From: Streptomyces pacificus
GTDB lineage: Bacteria; Actinomycetota; Actinomycetes; Streptomycetales; Streptomycetaceae
Reading direction: 5' to 3'
NCBI RefSeq assembly: GCF_011766325.1
Contig: NZ_BLLG01000001.1
Coordinates: 434,001 to 498,000, forward strand
DNA length: 64,000 nucleotides
Under the pieces are notes generated by a model. The model was not told the DNA's origin. It did not search any database and was given only the letters and a program-made list of their open reading frames with translations. Each line of letters starts with the position of its first letter. Within the stretch, counting starts at the first letter, position 1. The position numbers and the translations under genes are program-made. Below are positions 56,399 through 64,000 of this stretch, one piece after another.

Positions 56399-57838
56399 TC
56401 AGGGGTTGAACGCCCCCGGGTGGATCTGCTCGCGCGTCGCCGCGTACTGCTGGCGCACGGCCTGGCCGACGGCGAGTTCCTCACCCGCCTCGAAGACCTG
56501 CGCCGCCGCGCCCTGCCAGGACGGCGGGGTGTGCGGGTCGAGCGTCCCCTGCGCCGCGCCGAGTGCCCACGCCGCCTGCCGGGCCGCCCCTCGCGCCGCG
56601 TAGTCGGCGGGCTGCGGCACGACGACCTGCGCGGCGAAGATCGCGGGGGCGCCCGCCTGGACCGCCGGCAGCTCCGCGGCCTGCCCCAGCAGGAACACCC
56701 GGCGCACCACCACGCCCCGACCGCGCAGGACGTCCAGCGCGTCGGCCAGCGAGCACAGCATGCCCTCGAACGCGGCACGTGCCAGGTGCTCGGGCTTCAT
56801 CGACTCGCGCCGCAGTCCCGTCAAGGTGCCTGCGGTGTGCGGCAGATGCGGGGTGCGCTCACCCTCCAGATAGGGGAGCAGGACCAGGCCGGAGGCCCCG
56901 GGGGTGGACTTCATGGCGAGCGCCGACAGCTCGGACAGATCCTCGACGCCGAGCATCTCGGCGGTACCGCGCAGCGCGCGCACCGCATTGAGCGTGTGCA
57001 CCACCGGCAGATGCATCCCGGTCGCGTCGGCGAACGAGGTGATCATTCCGGCGGGGTCCGTGAGCGCCTCATGATGGACCGCCATCACGGAACCGGTGGC
57101 TCCGAGGGACACCACCGCGTCGCCCGTGCCGAGCCCCAGCCCGAACGCGGCCGCCATGGTCTCGCCGGTGCCGGCCGAGATCAGCAGCCCCTCGGGGGTC
57201 GTACCGGCGGCGTCGGCCGGCCCCAGCACCTCGGGCAGCGCCGCCTCGTGGCCGAGCGCGAGCTCGACGAGATCGGGGCGGTACGAGCCCGTGCCCGCTG
57301 ACCAGTACCCGGTCGCGGACGCGGCACCGCGGTCCGTCGTCCTGCGCGCGGGCCGGCCCAGCAGCTGCCACACCAGCCAGTCGTGGGGCTGGAGCACCAG
57401 CGAGGTGCGCCGGGCGGCCTCCGGTTCGTTCCGCGCCAGCCAGCGCAGCTTCGACACGGGCAGCCCGGCCTGGGGCACGGAGCCGACGGCCTCGGCCCAC
57501 GCCTGCCGCCCGCCGAACGCCTCGACCAGGTCGGCGGCCGCGGCCTGGGCGCGTTTGTCGTTGCCGACCATCGCGGGCCGCACCGGCCCGCCGGCGGAGT
57601 CCAGCGGTATCAGACCGTGCTGCTGCGCGGACACCCCGATGGCCTGCACTCCTTCGAGCAGGCCCCCGGAGGCGGCCTCGCCCAGCGAGAGCAGCCACAC
57701 CTGCGGATCGACGTCCGTGGCCTTGGCCTCGACGGGGTGCGGTGCGTACCCCTGGCGCAGCACGGCGCCCGTGTCCGCGTCGCAGACGATGATGCGTGTG
57801 AATGCGGACGAACTGTCCAGCCCGGCAACTATCCCCAT
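56399..57838 (-). CDS. FGGY-family carbohydrate kinase, xylulokinase-like
   Basis: 479 residues from ATG 57838; the frame is open for 44 more codons upstream, but MGIVAGLDSSSAFTRIIV is the proper start of the actin-like ATPase fold. SAQQHGLIPLD, the catalytic-region GNDKRAQ, TDRGAASATGYW, and SLGATGSVMAVHH with SAGTGETMAAAFG are FGGY landmarks, closest to D-xylulose kinases. It would phosphorylate a pentulose. No sugar transporter or isomerase is adjacent. Confidence 0.85.
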   Translation of the reverse strand: MGIVAGLDSSSAFTRIIVCDADTGAVLRQGYAPHPVEAKATDVDPQVWLLSLGEAASGGLLEGVQAIGVSAQQHGLIPLDSAGGPVRPAMVGNDKRAQAAAADLVEAFGGRQAWAEAVGSVPQAGLPVSKLRWLARNEPEAARRTSLVLQPHDWLVWQLLGRPARRTTDRGAASATGYWSAGTGSYRPDLVELALGHEAALPEVLGPADAAGTTPEGLLISAGTGETMAAAFGLGLGTGDAVVSLGATGSVMAVHHEALTDPAGMITSFADATGMHLPVVHTLNAVRALRGTAEMLGVEDLSELSALAMKSTPGASGLVLLPYLEGERTPHLPHTAGTLTGLRRESMKPEHLARAAFEGMLCSLADALDVLRGRGVVVRRVFLLGQAAELPAVQAGAPAIFAAQVVVPQPADYAARGAARQAAWALGAAQGTLDPHTPPSWQGAAAQVFEAGEELAVGQAVRQQYAATREQIHPGAFNP

Positions 57839-58104
57839 GCCCTCAGATTCTGCCGCACTCGCGTCACTGCCACGGCCGAGGGCCGCGGAACGGGGCCCAG
57901 GCCCCGGACGGGCCATGCCCGAGCCCGGGGCGGGCGGTCGGTCCCGCGCCGGGCAGGGTCCGCCCGCCACGGTGCGGCGCGGCGTCCGGTGCGGTGCCTC
58001 GCAACCGGACCGGCCTCCTCCGGACCGGCCTCCTCCGGACCCGCCCGGTGGGCCCGGCAGCGTCGCGAGTCACCGCGCCGGTGCGAACGCCGCCTGACGC
58101 GGCA

Positions 58105-58404
58105 CTAGGTATTGCTCGTGCCCCAGTCGTCCCCGCCCCCCTGGCTCCGTTCCCGCAGCGAGCGCACCCGCTCGGCCACCGCGTCCGGCATCCGGTCGCC
58201 GACCCTGTCGCTCACCACGTGCAGAGCCTTCCCCGCCATCTCGCGGCCGGACTGCGCGGCGGACTCCGCCGCATTCCGCACGGCGGGGTTCTGCGCGAAC
58301 TCCCGTGCCGTCTTCTTCATCTGCTCGTACCGCTCGTGCCCGGCCCGTGCGCCGAGCACGTATCCCACACCGAGTCCGGCCATGAACGTGAGCCGGTAGC
58401 GCAT
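58105..58404 (-). CDS. YtxH-like small membrane-associated protein
   Basis: 99 residues, ATG 58404 with GAAGGG upstream. MRYRLTFMAGLGVGYVLGARAG is a Gly-rich hydrophobic segment, followed by RYEQMKKTAREFA and a long charged helix. This is the YtxH pattern: an N-terminal membrane anchor and a general-stress-like cytoplasmic helix. Function unknown. Single gene between the kinase and the tRNA cluster. Confidence 0.8.
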   Translation of the reverse strand: MRYRLTFMAGLGVGYVLGARAGHERYEQMKKTAREFAQNPAVRNAAESAAQSGREMAGKALHVVSDRVGDRMPDAVAERVRSLRERSQGGGDDWGTSNT

Positions 58405-58656
58405 GGCTGCCACCCTTCGCAGGCGTCGTCACCGACGCCGATTCGATACGGACCGTGAGGCTGCGGTGCTCGCCTACCCGCGCGGCCCCGAGATCACCCT
58501 GCGATCACCCCGGGCGCCTGTCCGGAGCTCAGCGCGTGGTCACCGGGGGGAACCGATTGGCGGAGCACCCCCCTGCTTGCGCTAATGTATGTGTCGCAGC
58601 GAGCGGGCGCCGCCCGGGACCACCCGGGGTGGGTACGTTCGGTGCACACGCGGCAA

Positions 58657-58729
58657 TCCCCTGTAGCTCAATTGGCAGAGCAGCCGGCTGTTAACCGGCA
58701 GGTTACTGGTTCGAGTCCAGTCGGGGGAG
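58657..58729 (+). tRNA. tRNA-Asn (GTT), copy 1
   Basis: 73-base cloverleaf: acceptor TCCCCTG/CGGGGGA, D-arm GCTC...GAGC, anticodon loop CTGTTAA with anticodon GTT, T-loop TTCGAGT between ACTGG and CCAGT. The 3' CCA is not encoded. Confidence 0.95.
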
Positions 58730-58734
58730 CGCGA

Positions 58735-58807
58735 TCCCCTGTAGCTCAATTGGCAGAGCATTCGGCTGTTAACCGGAGGGTTGCTGGTTCGAGTCCAGCC
58801 GGGGGAG
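58735..58807 (+). tRNA. tRNA-Asn (GTT), copy 2
   Basis: Nearly identical to copy 1, five bases downstream. Differences lie in the anticodon stem and variable region (TTCGG/CCGGA) and one T-stem pair. Anticodon GTT. The 3' CCA is not encoded. The pair is probably one transcript ending at 58844. Confidence 0.95.
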
Positions 58808-58819
58808 CAGAAGCGAAAG

Positions 58820-58844
58820 AGGGGCCCCTTGGGGGGTCCTTTTT
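58820..58844 (+). terminator. Terminator of the tRNA-Asn pair
   Basis: AGGGGCCCC paired with the GGGG-GGTCCT segment (one mismatch) and followed by a run of five T, 12 bases after the second tRNA. Confidence 0.75.
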
Positions 58845-58984
58845 CATGTCGCGGCCCGGGGAACCGCGCGGACGGGCAGCGCCGTCCTCATGATCGTGGC
58901 GTTGCCGACCATCCGAAGCAGGAGATCGTATGAGCGGCTATGCTGCGGCAGACGGCGCGCACAAGTGTGCGCGACGCGCCGTTG

Positions 58985-59058
58985 GGGGCGGTAGCTCAGC
59001 CGGTTAGAGCAGCGGACTCATAATCCGTCGGCCGTGGGTTCGAGTCCCACCCGCCCCA
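58985..59058 (+). tRNA. tRNA-Met (CAT)
   Basis: 74 bases: acceptor GGGGCGG/CCGCCCC, D-arm GCTC...GAGC, anticodon loop CTCATAA (CAT), T-arm GTGGG-TTCGAGT-CCCAC, discriminator A. Anticodon CAT also occurs in tRNA-Ile2, but the sequence fits elongator tRNA-Met. CCA is not encoded (CCG follows). Confidence 0.9.
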
Positions 59059-59061
59059 CCG

Positions 59062-59756
59062 AGAAGACGTTCTGACCCGCGGAGACGCCCTTGAGGGGGT
59101 GTTTCCGCGGGTGGCGATCGCCCCGCATCGGCGTGGCGAAGGGGGCGACTCCGGTCTGTCCTGCTTCGTTGCGGTGGCTGCGCTCCCTCGCCGTCGTCCG
59201 TCGCCGTCATCCGCCGTGTCGGGGCGGACGGCCATGCGAGGGGTGAGGGCGGCGGCCAGGCGGATCTCCTCGAACCGGTCGGTCAGGTACGTCGCGCGGG
59301 CGGCCTCGGGTACCCGGGTGGAGTCGGTCCGGTGGCCGAGAGCGCGCAGGGTGTGCGCGGCGTGTTCTCCCAGTGCGGGGCCGTCGAGCAGGGTCGCCCA
59401 GGCCGACACCGGGGCGGCCGCCGCGTCGAGCAGGGCGCGCCGACGGGCCGCGTCCGGCCCGGCGGGGGGTGCCGGCGAGCGCGGTGAGGAGTTCGGGCCA
59501 GCCGTCGGCGCCGCGACCGGACAGCCAGTCGCCGAGCGTCTTGCGGGCCGCACCTGACGGCCACCGCGTCGGCCGGCCGGGCCAGGAGGGAGCCGAGGAG
59601 ATCTGGGCCGAGTCCGGCCAGTCCTCCCGGGGTCCCTTCGTACAGGACGACGGCGGCCGGTCCCTCGACGAGCGCGCCGCCCTCCTCCGGGAGCAGGCCG
59701 GCGGCCAGCGCGAGCCGGACGAGCGGTTCGTCGGCTGTCTGCCCTGCGTCGTTCAT
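59062..59756 (-). pseudogene. Frameshifted gene of unknown function
   Basis: The start ATG 59756 opens MNDAGQTADEPLVRLALAAG and continues convincingly to LARPADAVAV (about 59570). Coding character then moves to a second frame (KTLGDWLSGRGADGWPELL, about 59550-59475) and, at a run of six G near 59463-59468, to a third frame (RRALLDAAAAPVSAWATLL, then LTDRFEEIRLAAALTPRM). Two frameshifts therefore break one helical protein of about 220 residues. The third frame has no stop before the tRNA-Met gene, so the true end is unclear. No family recognised. Sequencing errors in GC runs are possible. Confidence 0.6.
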
Positions 59757-60613
59757 CGCTGCTGCGAACGGTGCGAACCAAGCAGATCCGGGCGTGGATC
59801 TCAAAGATCCCGCCTTCGGATCCCGGTATTGCGATTTCTTTACCCGTTGGGAGGATCGCAGGTCGGATGGGTTTCCCGGGTAACCCCACCGCAACCGGAC
59901 CGGAAATGCGGGGTGATTCATGTCACCCGAGGAGGCGGTATGCAGAGCGGGAGCGGTGCAATCGACATCCGCATAGCGTCAGCGGTACTCGCCTCTCCGT
60001 GTGGCCCCTGCACATCGACCGTCATGGCCGGGGTTGCGGGAATTCCGTCACGGCTTGTTCGCGAGGTCCCGTCCGGCCCTGTCCGGTCCTGTCCTGAGAG
60101 CTGACCGGATCTCGTGTGCGGGCCTCGTTCGACTGCGCCGGCGGACTGCCGCAAGGAGAGGGGTGTGCTGTGCGATGCATGCAGTGGCGAGCTGCGAGCG
60201 GACAGGGGCCGTCGGACGAATTCACCTTCGCCGTCCGCCCTGTTTCGACGACTTCCCGGTACTCCCGGAAGCGAGTTGCGAACCTCACAGGAACCGAGGC
60301 GAACTCTCCCCCGGAGACTTTTCATGCCATGTCTGACATGGGCCGGTCTTGTCTCCGTTCGAGGTAATCATTCGGGTTGATATGCCCCGATTCGTGATCC
60401 CGCGATCGTCGAAAGTGGAGTCGTTCTCCATGGCTCGGTGATCAGACCCCCGGAAAGGTGGGTCGTGTATGGTCGCCGCTTCGGTTGCCGACGGTCTTGC
60501 CGCTCCGGAGATTCCCGAAGGAAGGGTGGATGAAATCGTTCAGAATTCTCGGAAGATGACCTGACGGAGAGTTGGTTCCCTCGACACGAAACAGTTGACC
60601 AAGGATCTCAGGC
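59757..60613. other. AT-richer, gene-poor region
   Basis: 857 bases with markedly lower GC than the surroundings. It contains a palindromic CATG-TCTGA-CATG (about 60334-60346), a possible 31-codon frame (60469-60564) and the ribosome-binding site AAGGA at 60601-60605 for the next gene. No larger gene has support. Confidence 0.5.
60469..60564 (+). CDS. Possible small ORF, 31 residues
   Basis: ATG preceded by GGAAAGGTGG at suitable distance; reads MVAASVADGLAAPEIPEG then RVDEIVQNSRKMT and stops 49 bases before the membrane protein gene. Codon third positions are only about 58% G/C, unlike core genes, so it may be a foreign or leader peptide, or chance. Confidence 0.3.
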   Translation: MVAASVADGLAAPEIPEGRVDEIVQNSRKMT

Positions 60614-61360
60614 ATGACCCGTACCTCGTCATCGTGCTCCGTTCGGAGCGCCGGACATGTGATCTCCGCACTCGCCGTATCGCTGCTGATCCTCGCAGTG
60701 GCCCTCAGTCAGTCCCCGGAGGCCTCCGCGGCAACGGCCGATCCGATTCCCGGCTCCCCCCTCGACGCCCATCAGAAGGGACTCCGCTATGACATCGGCG
60801 TCCATGAGATCGCCCGGCTGGCGGCGCTCATCGCCTACGGACTGATGGTGGCCACCGTCGTATTCGGCGTAGTGCTGCGGCTGAGATTCATGCAGCACGC
60901 GGTGAGCCGGGCGACGGTCCACGGAGCACATATGACGATGGGGCTGTCCGCGCTGATCTTCGCCGGTGTGCACGGCATGTCCTTCGTCTACCAGCCGGTC
61001 TGGGGCATCGGGCCGACCGAGCTCGTGGTGCCGTTCGCCGGGGGGCTCCAGAGGATCCCCGTGGGACTCGGAGTCCTCGGGATCGAGTTGGGCATCGCGG
61101 TCGGTTGCTCCCTGCTGCTGCAGCGCAGGTTGGGCTACCACCGATGGCTCAGGTTCCATCAACTCGCCTACGCCGCTTTTCTGCTGATGTGGCTTCATAT
61201 ATTCCTGGTGCACCCGGAGCCGCGCCATCCCGGCTTTGTCGCGGCTTCCGTGGCGGGCGGCGCCGGCGCCTGCCTCCTGGCGTTCCTCATCAGGGTCCTC
61301 CCCTCGCGCTCCCGATTGCGCGAGCGCACTGCCGCAGTCCCCTCGGAGGTCGTACCGTGA
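60614..61360 (+). CDS. Ferric-reductase-like heme membrane protein
   Basis: 248 residues, ATG with AAGGA eight bases upstream. An N-terminal signal/anchor (about 13-38) is followed by about six hydrophobic segments (about 65-90, 105-125, 130-150, 155-175, 185-205, 210-230). Histidines sit inside helices in the ferric-reductase/cytochrome b pattern: VHGAHMT, FAGVHGMSF, YHRWLRFHQLAY and WLHIFLVHPEP, suitable for two b-type hemes. It would carry electrons across the membrane. Its stop overlaps the start of the ferredoxin-reductase gene by GTGA, so the two are coupled. Confidence 0.78.
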   Translation: MTRTSSSCSVRSAGHVISALAVSLLILAVALSQSPEASAATADPIPGSPLDAHQKGLRYDIGVHEIARLAALIAYGLMVATVVFGVVLRLRFMQHAVSRATVHGAHMTMGLSALIFAGVHGMSFVYQPVWGIGPTELVVPFAGGLQRIPVGLGVLGIELGIAVGCSLLLQRRLGYHRWLRFHQLAYAAFLLMWLHIFLVHPEPRHPGFVAASVAGGAGACLLAFLIRVLPSRSRLRERTAAVPSEVVP

Positions 61361-63117
61361 CGATTCCCGCCCGTGGCCCACAGACCGGACACCACCTCGG
61401 TTCACAGCTCCGGAGCGCCCCACCCGCACCCTCCGGCGCGGCATCCGGGCGAGCCGCCGGCGCTCGGCCCACCTCGACGACGGCGCCACCCCGCAACCCC
61501 GCGCAGAGCGGCCTCGGGCCTACGGGCTCTGAGGGGCGGTCGCCGCAGATGCCTCCCGGGCAGCACCCCGTGGATCCCGTCCGGCACTCGGGCCCGCCTG
61601 CCCCGTCGCTCGTCCCGGAACCGGCCCCGGTGCGGCTCAGCGTCGACAACGGCCGTTGCCGTGTCTACGGCATCTGCCAGCAAGAAGCCCCCGAGCTCTT
61701 CCGCGTCTCGCAGAGCGGATCGCTCCACTACACGCGGAGCGTCCCCGCGGAGTTCGCGGCGAAGGCCAGGCAGGCGGCGCGCTGCTGCCCCATGCAGGCG
61801 ATCGAGACCGTCCGGCGCCCCCCACACACGCCGCGGCCTTCGCAGGACGGGAACGGAGCCGCACCACGCACACGCCGGCACCGACCGCAGCGCGTCGTCG
61901 TGGCGGGCGGCGGCCTCGCCGGGCTCAGCGCAGCGGCCCGGCTGCGCGAGCGCGGCTTCGAGGGGGAACTTGTCGTCGTGGGCGAGGAGCGCAGAAAGCC
62001 CTACAGCAGACCTCCGCTCTCCAAGCAGTACCTCTCGGGCGACCTCCGCGCGGAGCAACTGGCACTGACCACCGACGAGTCCGTCGACGCGCACTGGCTC
62101 CTCGACACGCCCCTGGTGAGCCTCGATGCGTACGGCAGGTCGGTGCAGCTCAGAGGCGGCGAGCGGCTGCCCTTCGACGGGCTGGTGCTCGCCACGGGGG
62201 TGGACGCCAGGCGGCTACCCGAGACGCCGCTGTTCAGCGATCGCATACGCACCATCCGGACCCTCGAGGACGCCGCGGTGGTGCAGCACGCCATGCGGGT
62301 GGCGAGAGCCCGCCGGCTCGTCGTCCTGGGAGGCGGGTTCATCGGCTGCGAACTGGCCTGCACGGCCCGCCGTCAGGGGATGGACGTCACCCTCGTCGTG
62401 CACAGCACGCCGCTGCTCCGACGTGCGCTCGGCTCCCGTGTCGGGGAGGTGGTCGGGTCGATCCAGGAACGCGCCGGTGTCGAACTGAAGCTCGGTACGG
62501 GCGTCGACGAGTGGCGGGACGAAGGGGTCGGGCTGTCGCTGAGGCTGGGATCGGGTGAAGTCCTCGAGTGCGACTTCGTCGTGCTCGGCCTGGGCGGCGT
62601 CCCCCGCACCGAATGGCTGCGGGACAGCGGACTCGAGGTCTCCGACGGAGTGCTGTGCGGTCCGACCTGCCATGCGGTGGACGTGCGGGGGAACACGATG
62701 CCCTGGATCGTCGCCGCCGGGGATGTCGCACGATGGCCCAACACGCGCTTCGACACCGTCCCCCGGCGCGTCGAGCACCACATCCACGCGGTCGAGATGG
62801 GGCAGCACGCCGCCGACTCGCTCCTGCGCGGTCCCGGAAGCGCGGCCCGGTTCAGCCCGGTACCGCGTTTCTGGTCGGAGCAGCACGGGGTTCGGATCCA
62901 GGCCGTGGGCATGCCCGGGCTGGCGGACGGCGCCACGGTGGTCGAAGGCTCGCTGCGCAAGGAGCGGTTCGTGACCCGCTACACCCGGGCTACCCCGCGA
63001 GGCCACCAGATCGTGGGCGCTGTCGCGTTCGACATGCCGCTGGAACTGCTCGGGCACAGGGACTCCATCGGGGATGTCCTTGCCGGGCAGCCCCCGACGC
63101 ACACCGGGAAGGTCTGA
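61357..63117 (+). CDS. Ferredoxin-FAD reductase fusion protein
   Basis: 586 residues, GTG start overlapping the preceding stop. After an 85-residue low-complexity N-terminus comes a P450-type ferredoxin domain (about 90-150): SVDNGRCRVYGICQQEAPELF-like spacing with C101 and C107, and CCPMQAI (C143/C144), probably a [3Fe-4S] or [4Fe-4S] cluster. The rest (about 178-586) is a ferredoxin reductase with FAD fold VVVAGGGLAGLSAAARL, RPPLSKQYLSGDL and NAD fold LVVLGGGFIGCELACTA. Electron flow NAD(P)H to FAD to cluster to the membrane heme protein is the likely scheme. Confidence 0.85.
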   Translation: MTIPARGPQTGHHLGSQLRSAPPAPSGAASGRAAGARPTSTTAPPRNPAQSGLGPTGSEGRSPQMPPGQHPVDPVRHSGPPAPSLVPEPAPVRLSVDNGRCRVYGICQQEAPELFRVSQSGSLHYTRSVPAEFAAKARQAARCCPMQAIETVRRPPHTPRPSQDGNGAAPRTRRHRPQRVVVAGGGLAGLSAAARLRERGFEGELVVVGEERRKPYSRPPLSKQYLSGDLRAEQLALTTDESVDAHWLLDTPLVSLDAYGRSVQLRGGERLPFDGLVLATGVDARRLPETPLFSDRIRTIRTLEDAAVVQHAMRVARARRLVVLGGGFIGCELACTARRQGMDVTLVVHSTPLLRRALGSRVGEVVGSIQERAGVELKLGTGVDEWRDEGVGLSLRLGSGEVLECDFVVLGLGGVPRTEWLRDSGLEVSDGVLCGPTCHAVDVRGNTMPWIVAAGDVARWPNTRFDTVPRRVEHHIHAVEMGQHAADSLLRGPGSAARFSPVPRFWSEQHGVRIQAVGMPGLADGATVVEGSLRKERFVTRYTRATPRGHQIVGAVAFDMPLELLGHRDSIGDVLAGQPPTHTGKV

Positions 63118-63338
63118 TGAAGAGGCGTGACCAGCGCCGGCGCCGAGCCCGGCAGTCGTTCCACGGCGGGCCACTGCGCCAGGCGCTCAACCTGCCCGCG
63201 CGTCTCGGTGTGCGCTGGCTCGTGATATCCGTCATCGTGGCGATCGCCATGGCGCTCTACGCCTACGTCATGATCACCGCATCGCCCATGCCCCCCGGTC
63301 GGGCCCCCGCGGGCACGTCGCCCGCCGCGTCCCCCTGA
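63117..63338 (+). CDS. Small single-span membrane protein
   Basis: 73 residues; ATG overlaps the preceding stop by one base (TGATG), so it is coupled. A very basic N-terminus (MKRRDQRRRRARQS) precedes one membrane helix (about 34-56, WLVISVIVAIAMALYAYVMI) and a Pro/Ala-rich outside tail. By orientation rules the N-terminus is cytoplasmic. Probably an accessory subunit of the heme/ferredoxin-reductase complex. No family recognised. Confidence 0.65.
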   Translation: MKRRDQRRRRARQSFHGGPLRQALNLPARLGVRWLVISVIVAIAMALYAYVMITASPMPPGRAPAGTSPAASP

Positions 63339-63839
63339 GGAACACCGGGCCGGGCAGCGGCACCAGACGGGCGATTCCCACCAGATGCCACCCGACGGCA
63401 GGCACCCCGGTGGCCGACACCGAGCGGTGCCGGTCCTTGCGCGCCGCGGCAACCGGCTGGATCGACGACCATGCCCGGCCGACGCGTGCTCGGGTACGGC
63501 TTCTGTTCTCCCACCGGGCTGCGTCGGCACGGGGCTACCTCGGCACCGGGCCGCGTCGGCACGGGGCTACCTCGGCACCGGGCTGCGTCGGCACGGGGCT
63601 ACCCCGCCCTCCCGGCCGACCACTGTCCGCGGGCCCGCGGACGCCCGAGACGTCAGGTGGTGCGGCGCCGGGGTCGTTCACATCCTCGCGGACCGCCCAC
63701 CCGAAGGCCCATCGGGTGGGTTCGTCCGCCGCTTTCCCCCTTACGTGCCGGCGGGCTTGGCTCTAGTCTCGACCAATCGCTTGCGAGTTACCTGCCGGTT
63801 AACAAGTCATTGAGCGTGCCCCCGGGCCCGGAGGTCGAT
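63339..63839. other. Intergenic region before the acyl-CoA synthetase gene
   Basis: 501 bases. It contains a 32-bp tandem repeat (63513-63602) and, from about 63740, an AT-richer promoter-like part before the GTG at 63840. No gene supported. Confidence 0.5.
63513..63602. repeat. 32-bp tandem repeat, 2.8 copies
   Basis: Units beginning ACCGGGC(T/C)GCGTCGGCAC start at 63513, 63545 and 63577; the last is truncated. Near-identical copies. Confidence 0.8.
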
Positions 63840-64000
63840 GTGAGTTCCGCCCAGTCCCTTCTCGAAAACCGCCCCGTCTCCGTGGCGCATCTGTTCCTGT
63901 CCAGAGTCGCGGCCACGCCCGACCGGGAGGCCTACCGCCATCCCGTGCCGATCGCCGGCCAGGCCGCTTCCGGCGCTTCCGGCTCTTCCGGCTCTTCCGG
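63840..64000 (+). CDS. AMP-dependent acyl-CoA synthetase-like protein, N-terminal fragment
   Basis: 53 complete codons to the window end, GTG with GAGG five bases upstream. VSVAHLFLSRVAATPDREAY is the usual beginning of the long-chain fatty acid-CoA ligase family (ANL superfamily). Then a Gly/Ser/Ala-rich run (ASG/SSG units from 9-bp repeats) interrupts the expected sequence. The ATP-binding motifs lie beyond the window, so the substrate cannot be judged. Confidence 0.7.
   Translation, partial: MSSAQSLLENRPVSVAHLFLSRVAATPDREAYRHPVPIAGQAASGASGSSGSS

Noticed and set aside
58985-59058. Minus-strand translation ending GGWDSNPRPTDYESAALTG
   Set aside because: This peptide is a known spurious translation of the antisense strand of a tRNA gene; here it lies exactly on the tRNA-Met gene.
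58657-60613. Integrated prophage or ICE at the tRNA genes
   Set aside because: No integrase, excisionase or repeated tRNA 3' end was found within the window; only a pseudogene and AT-richer DNA are present.
63513-63602. CRISPR or origin iterons
   Set aside because: The 32-bp units abut each other without spacers, and no replication or cas gene is near.

Overview
The window is chromosomal DNA from a high-GC actinobacterium, almost certainly a Streptomyces. Third codon positions are mostly G or C, GTG starts are common (one TTG is also used), and many intergenic gaps are very GC-rich. Gene neighbourhoods match the conserved Streptomyces core: phoH-ybeY-corC-like, era, leuA, recO-uppS, zur-znu, glyS, dusB, ppdK, nirBD, dgt-dnaG-hrdA. 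Most of the window is housekeeping core. I see no insertion sequence, prophage, CRISPR array or polyketide/NRPS cluster.

Layout. 1-4.8 kb: the end of a PfkB sugar kinase, then a tightly coupled run of phoH, ybeY, a CBS/CorC membrane protein, an MmcQ/YjbR protein and a deaminase-like protein. 5.1-7.6 kb: a two-gene surface module, a secreted WxL-type protein and its DUF916-like membrane partner. 7.9-12.7 kb: era, a convergent protealysin-type M4 protease with its emfourin inhibitor, and leuA preceded by a leucine-rich leader peptide and hairpin. 12.8-18.8 kb: a TerB-type protein, a Tat-exported class A beta-lactamase, a membrane-anchored STAND ATPase with TPRs, a roadblock-like protein and an ArsR regulator. 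18.8-24 kb: recO, uppS, then zur and znuBCA on the minus strand with two Zur-like boxes at the znuA start. 24.4-31.3 kb: glyS, two small Streptomyces proteins, dusB and ppdK.

31.8-46 kb holds nitrogen and redox genes: a winged-helix regulator, the nitrite reductase operon (FAD reductase, nirB, nirD), a TauE/SafE permease, soxR divergent to an FMN reductase, cutA, assimilatory nitrate reductase and a CbiX-type chelatase that could supply siroheme to NirB. GlnR-like half-sites at 11-nt phasing lie upstream of both reductase operons. 46-52.3 kb: dgt, a ferredoxin-reductase-like flavoprotein, dnaG and an hrdA-like sigma factor. 52.3-58.4 kb (minus): a heterodimeric ABC exporter, a FGGY sugar kinase and a YtxH protein.

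58.6-64 kb looks more accessory. Two near-identical tRNA-Asn genes and a tRNA-Met (CAT) are followed by a frameshifted pseudogene and about 850 bases of AT-richer, gene-poor DNA. Then comes a translationally coupled three-gene operon: a ferric-reductase-like heme membrane protein, a ferredoxin/FAD-reductase fusion and a small membrane protein. The start of an acyl-CoA synthetase-like gene runs off the end. The most distinctive parts are this membrane electron-transfer operon, the WxL module, the protease/inhibitor pair and the membrane STAND ATPase. All functional statements rest on motifs and known families read by eye; no database search was run.
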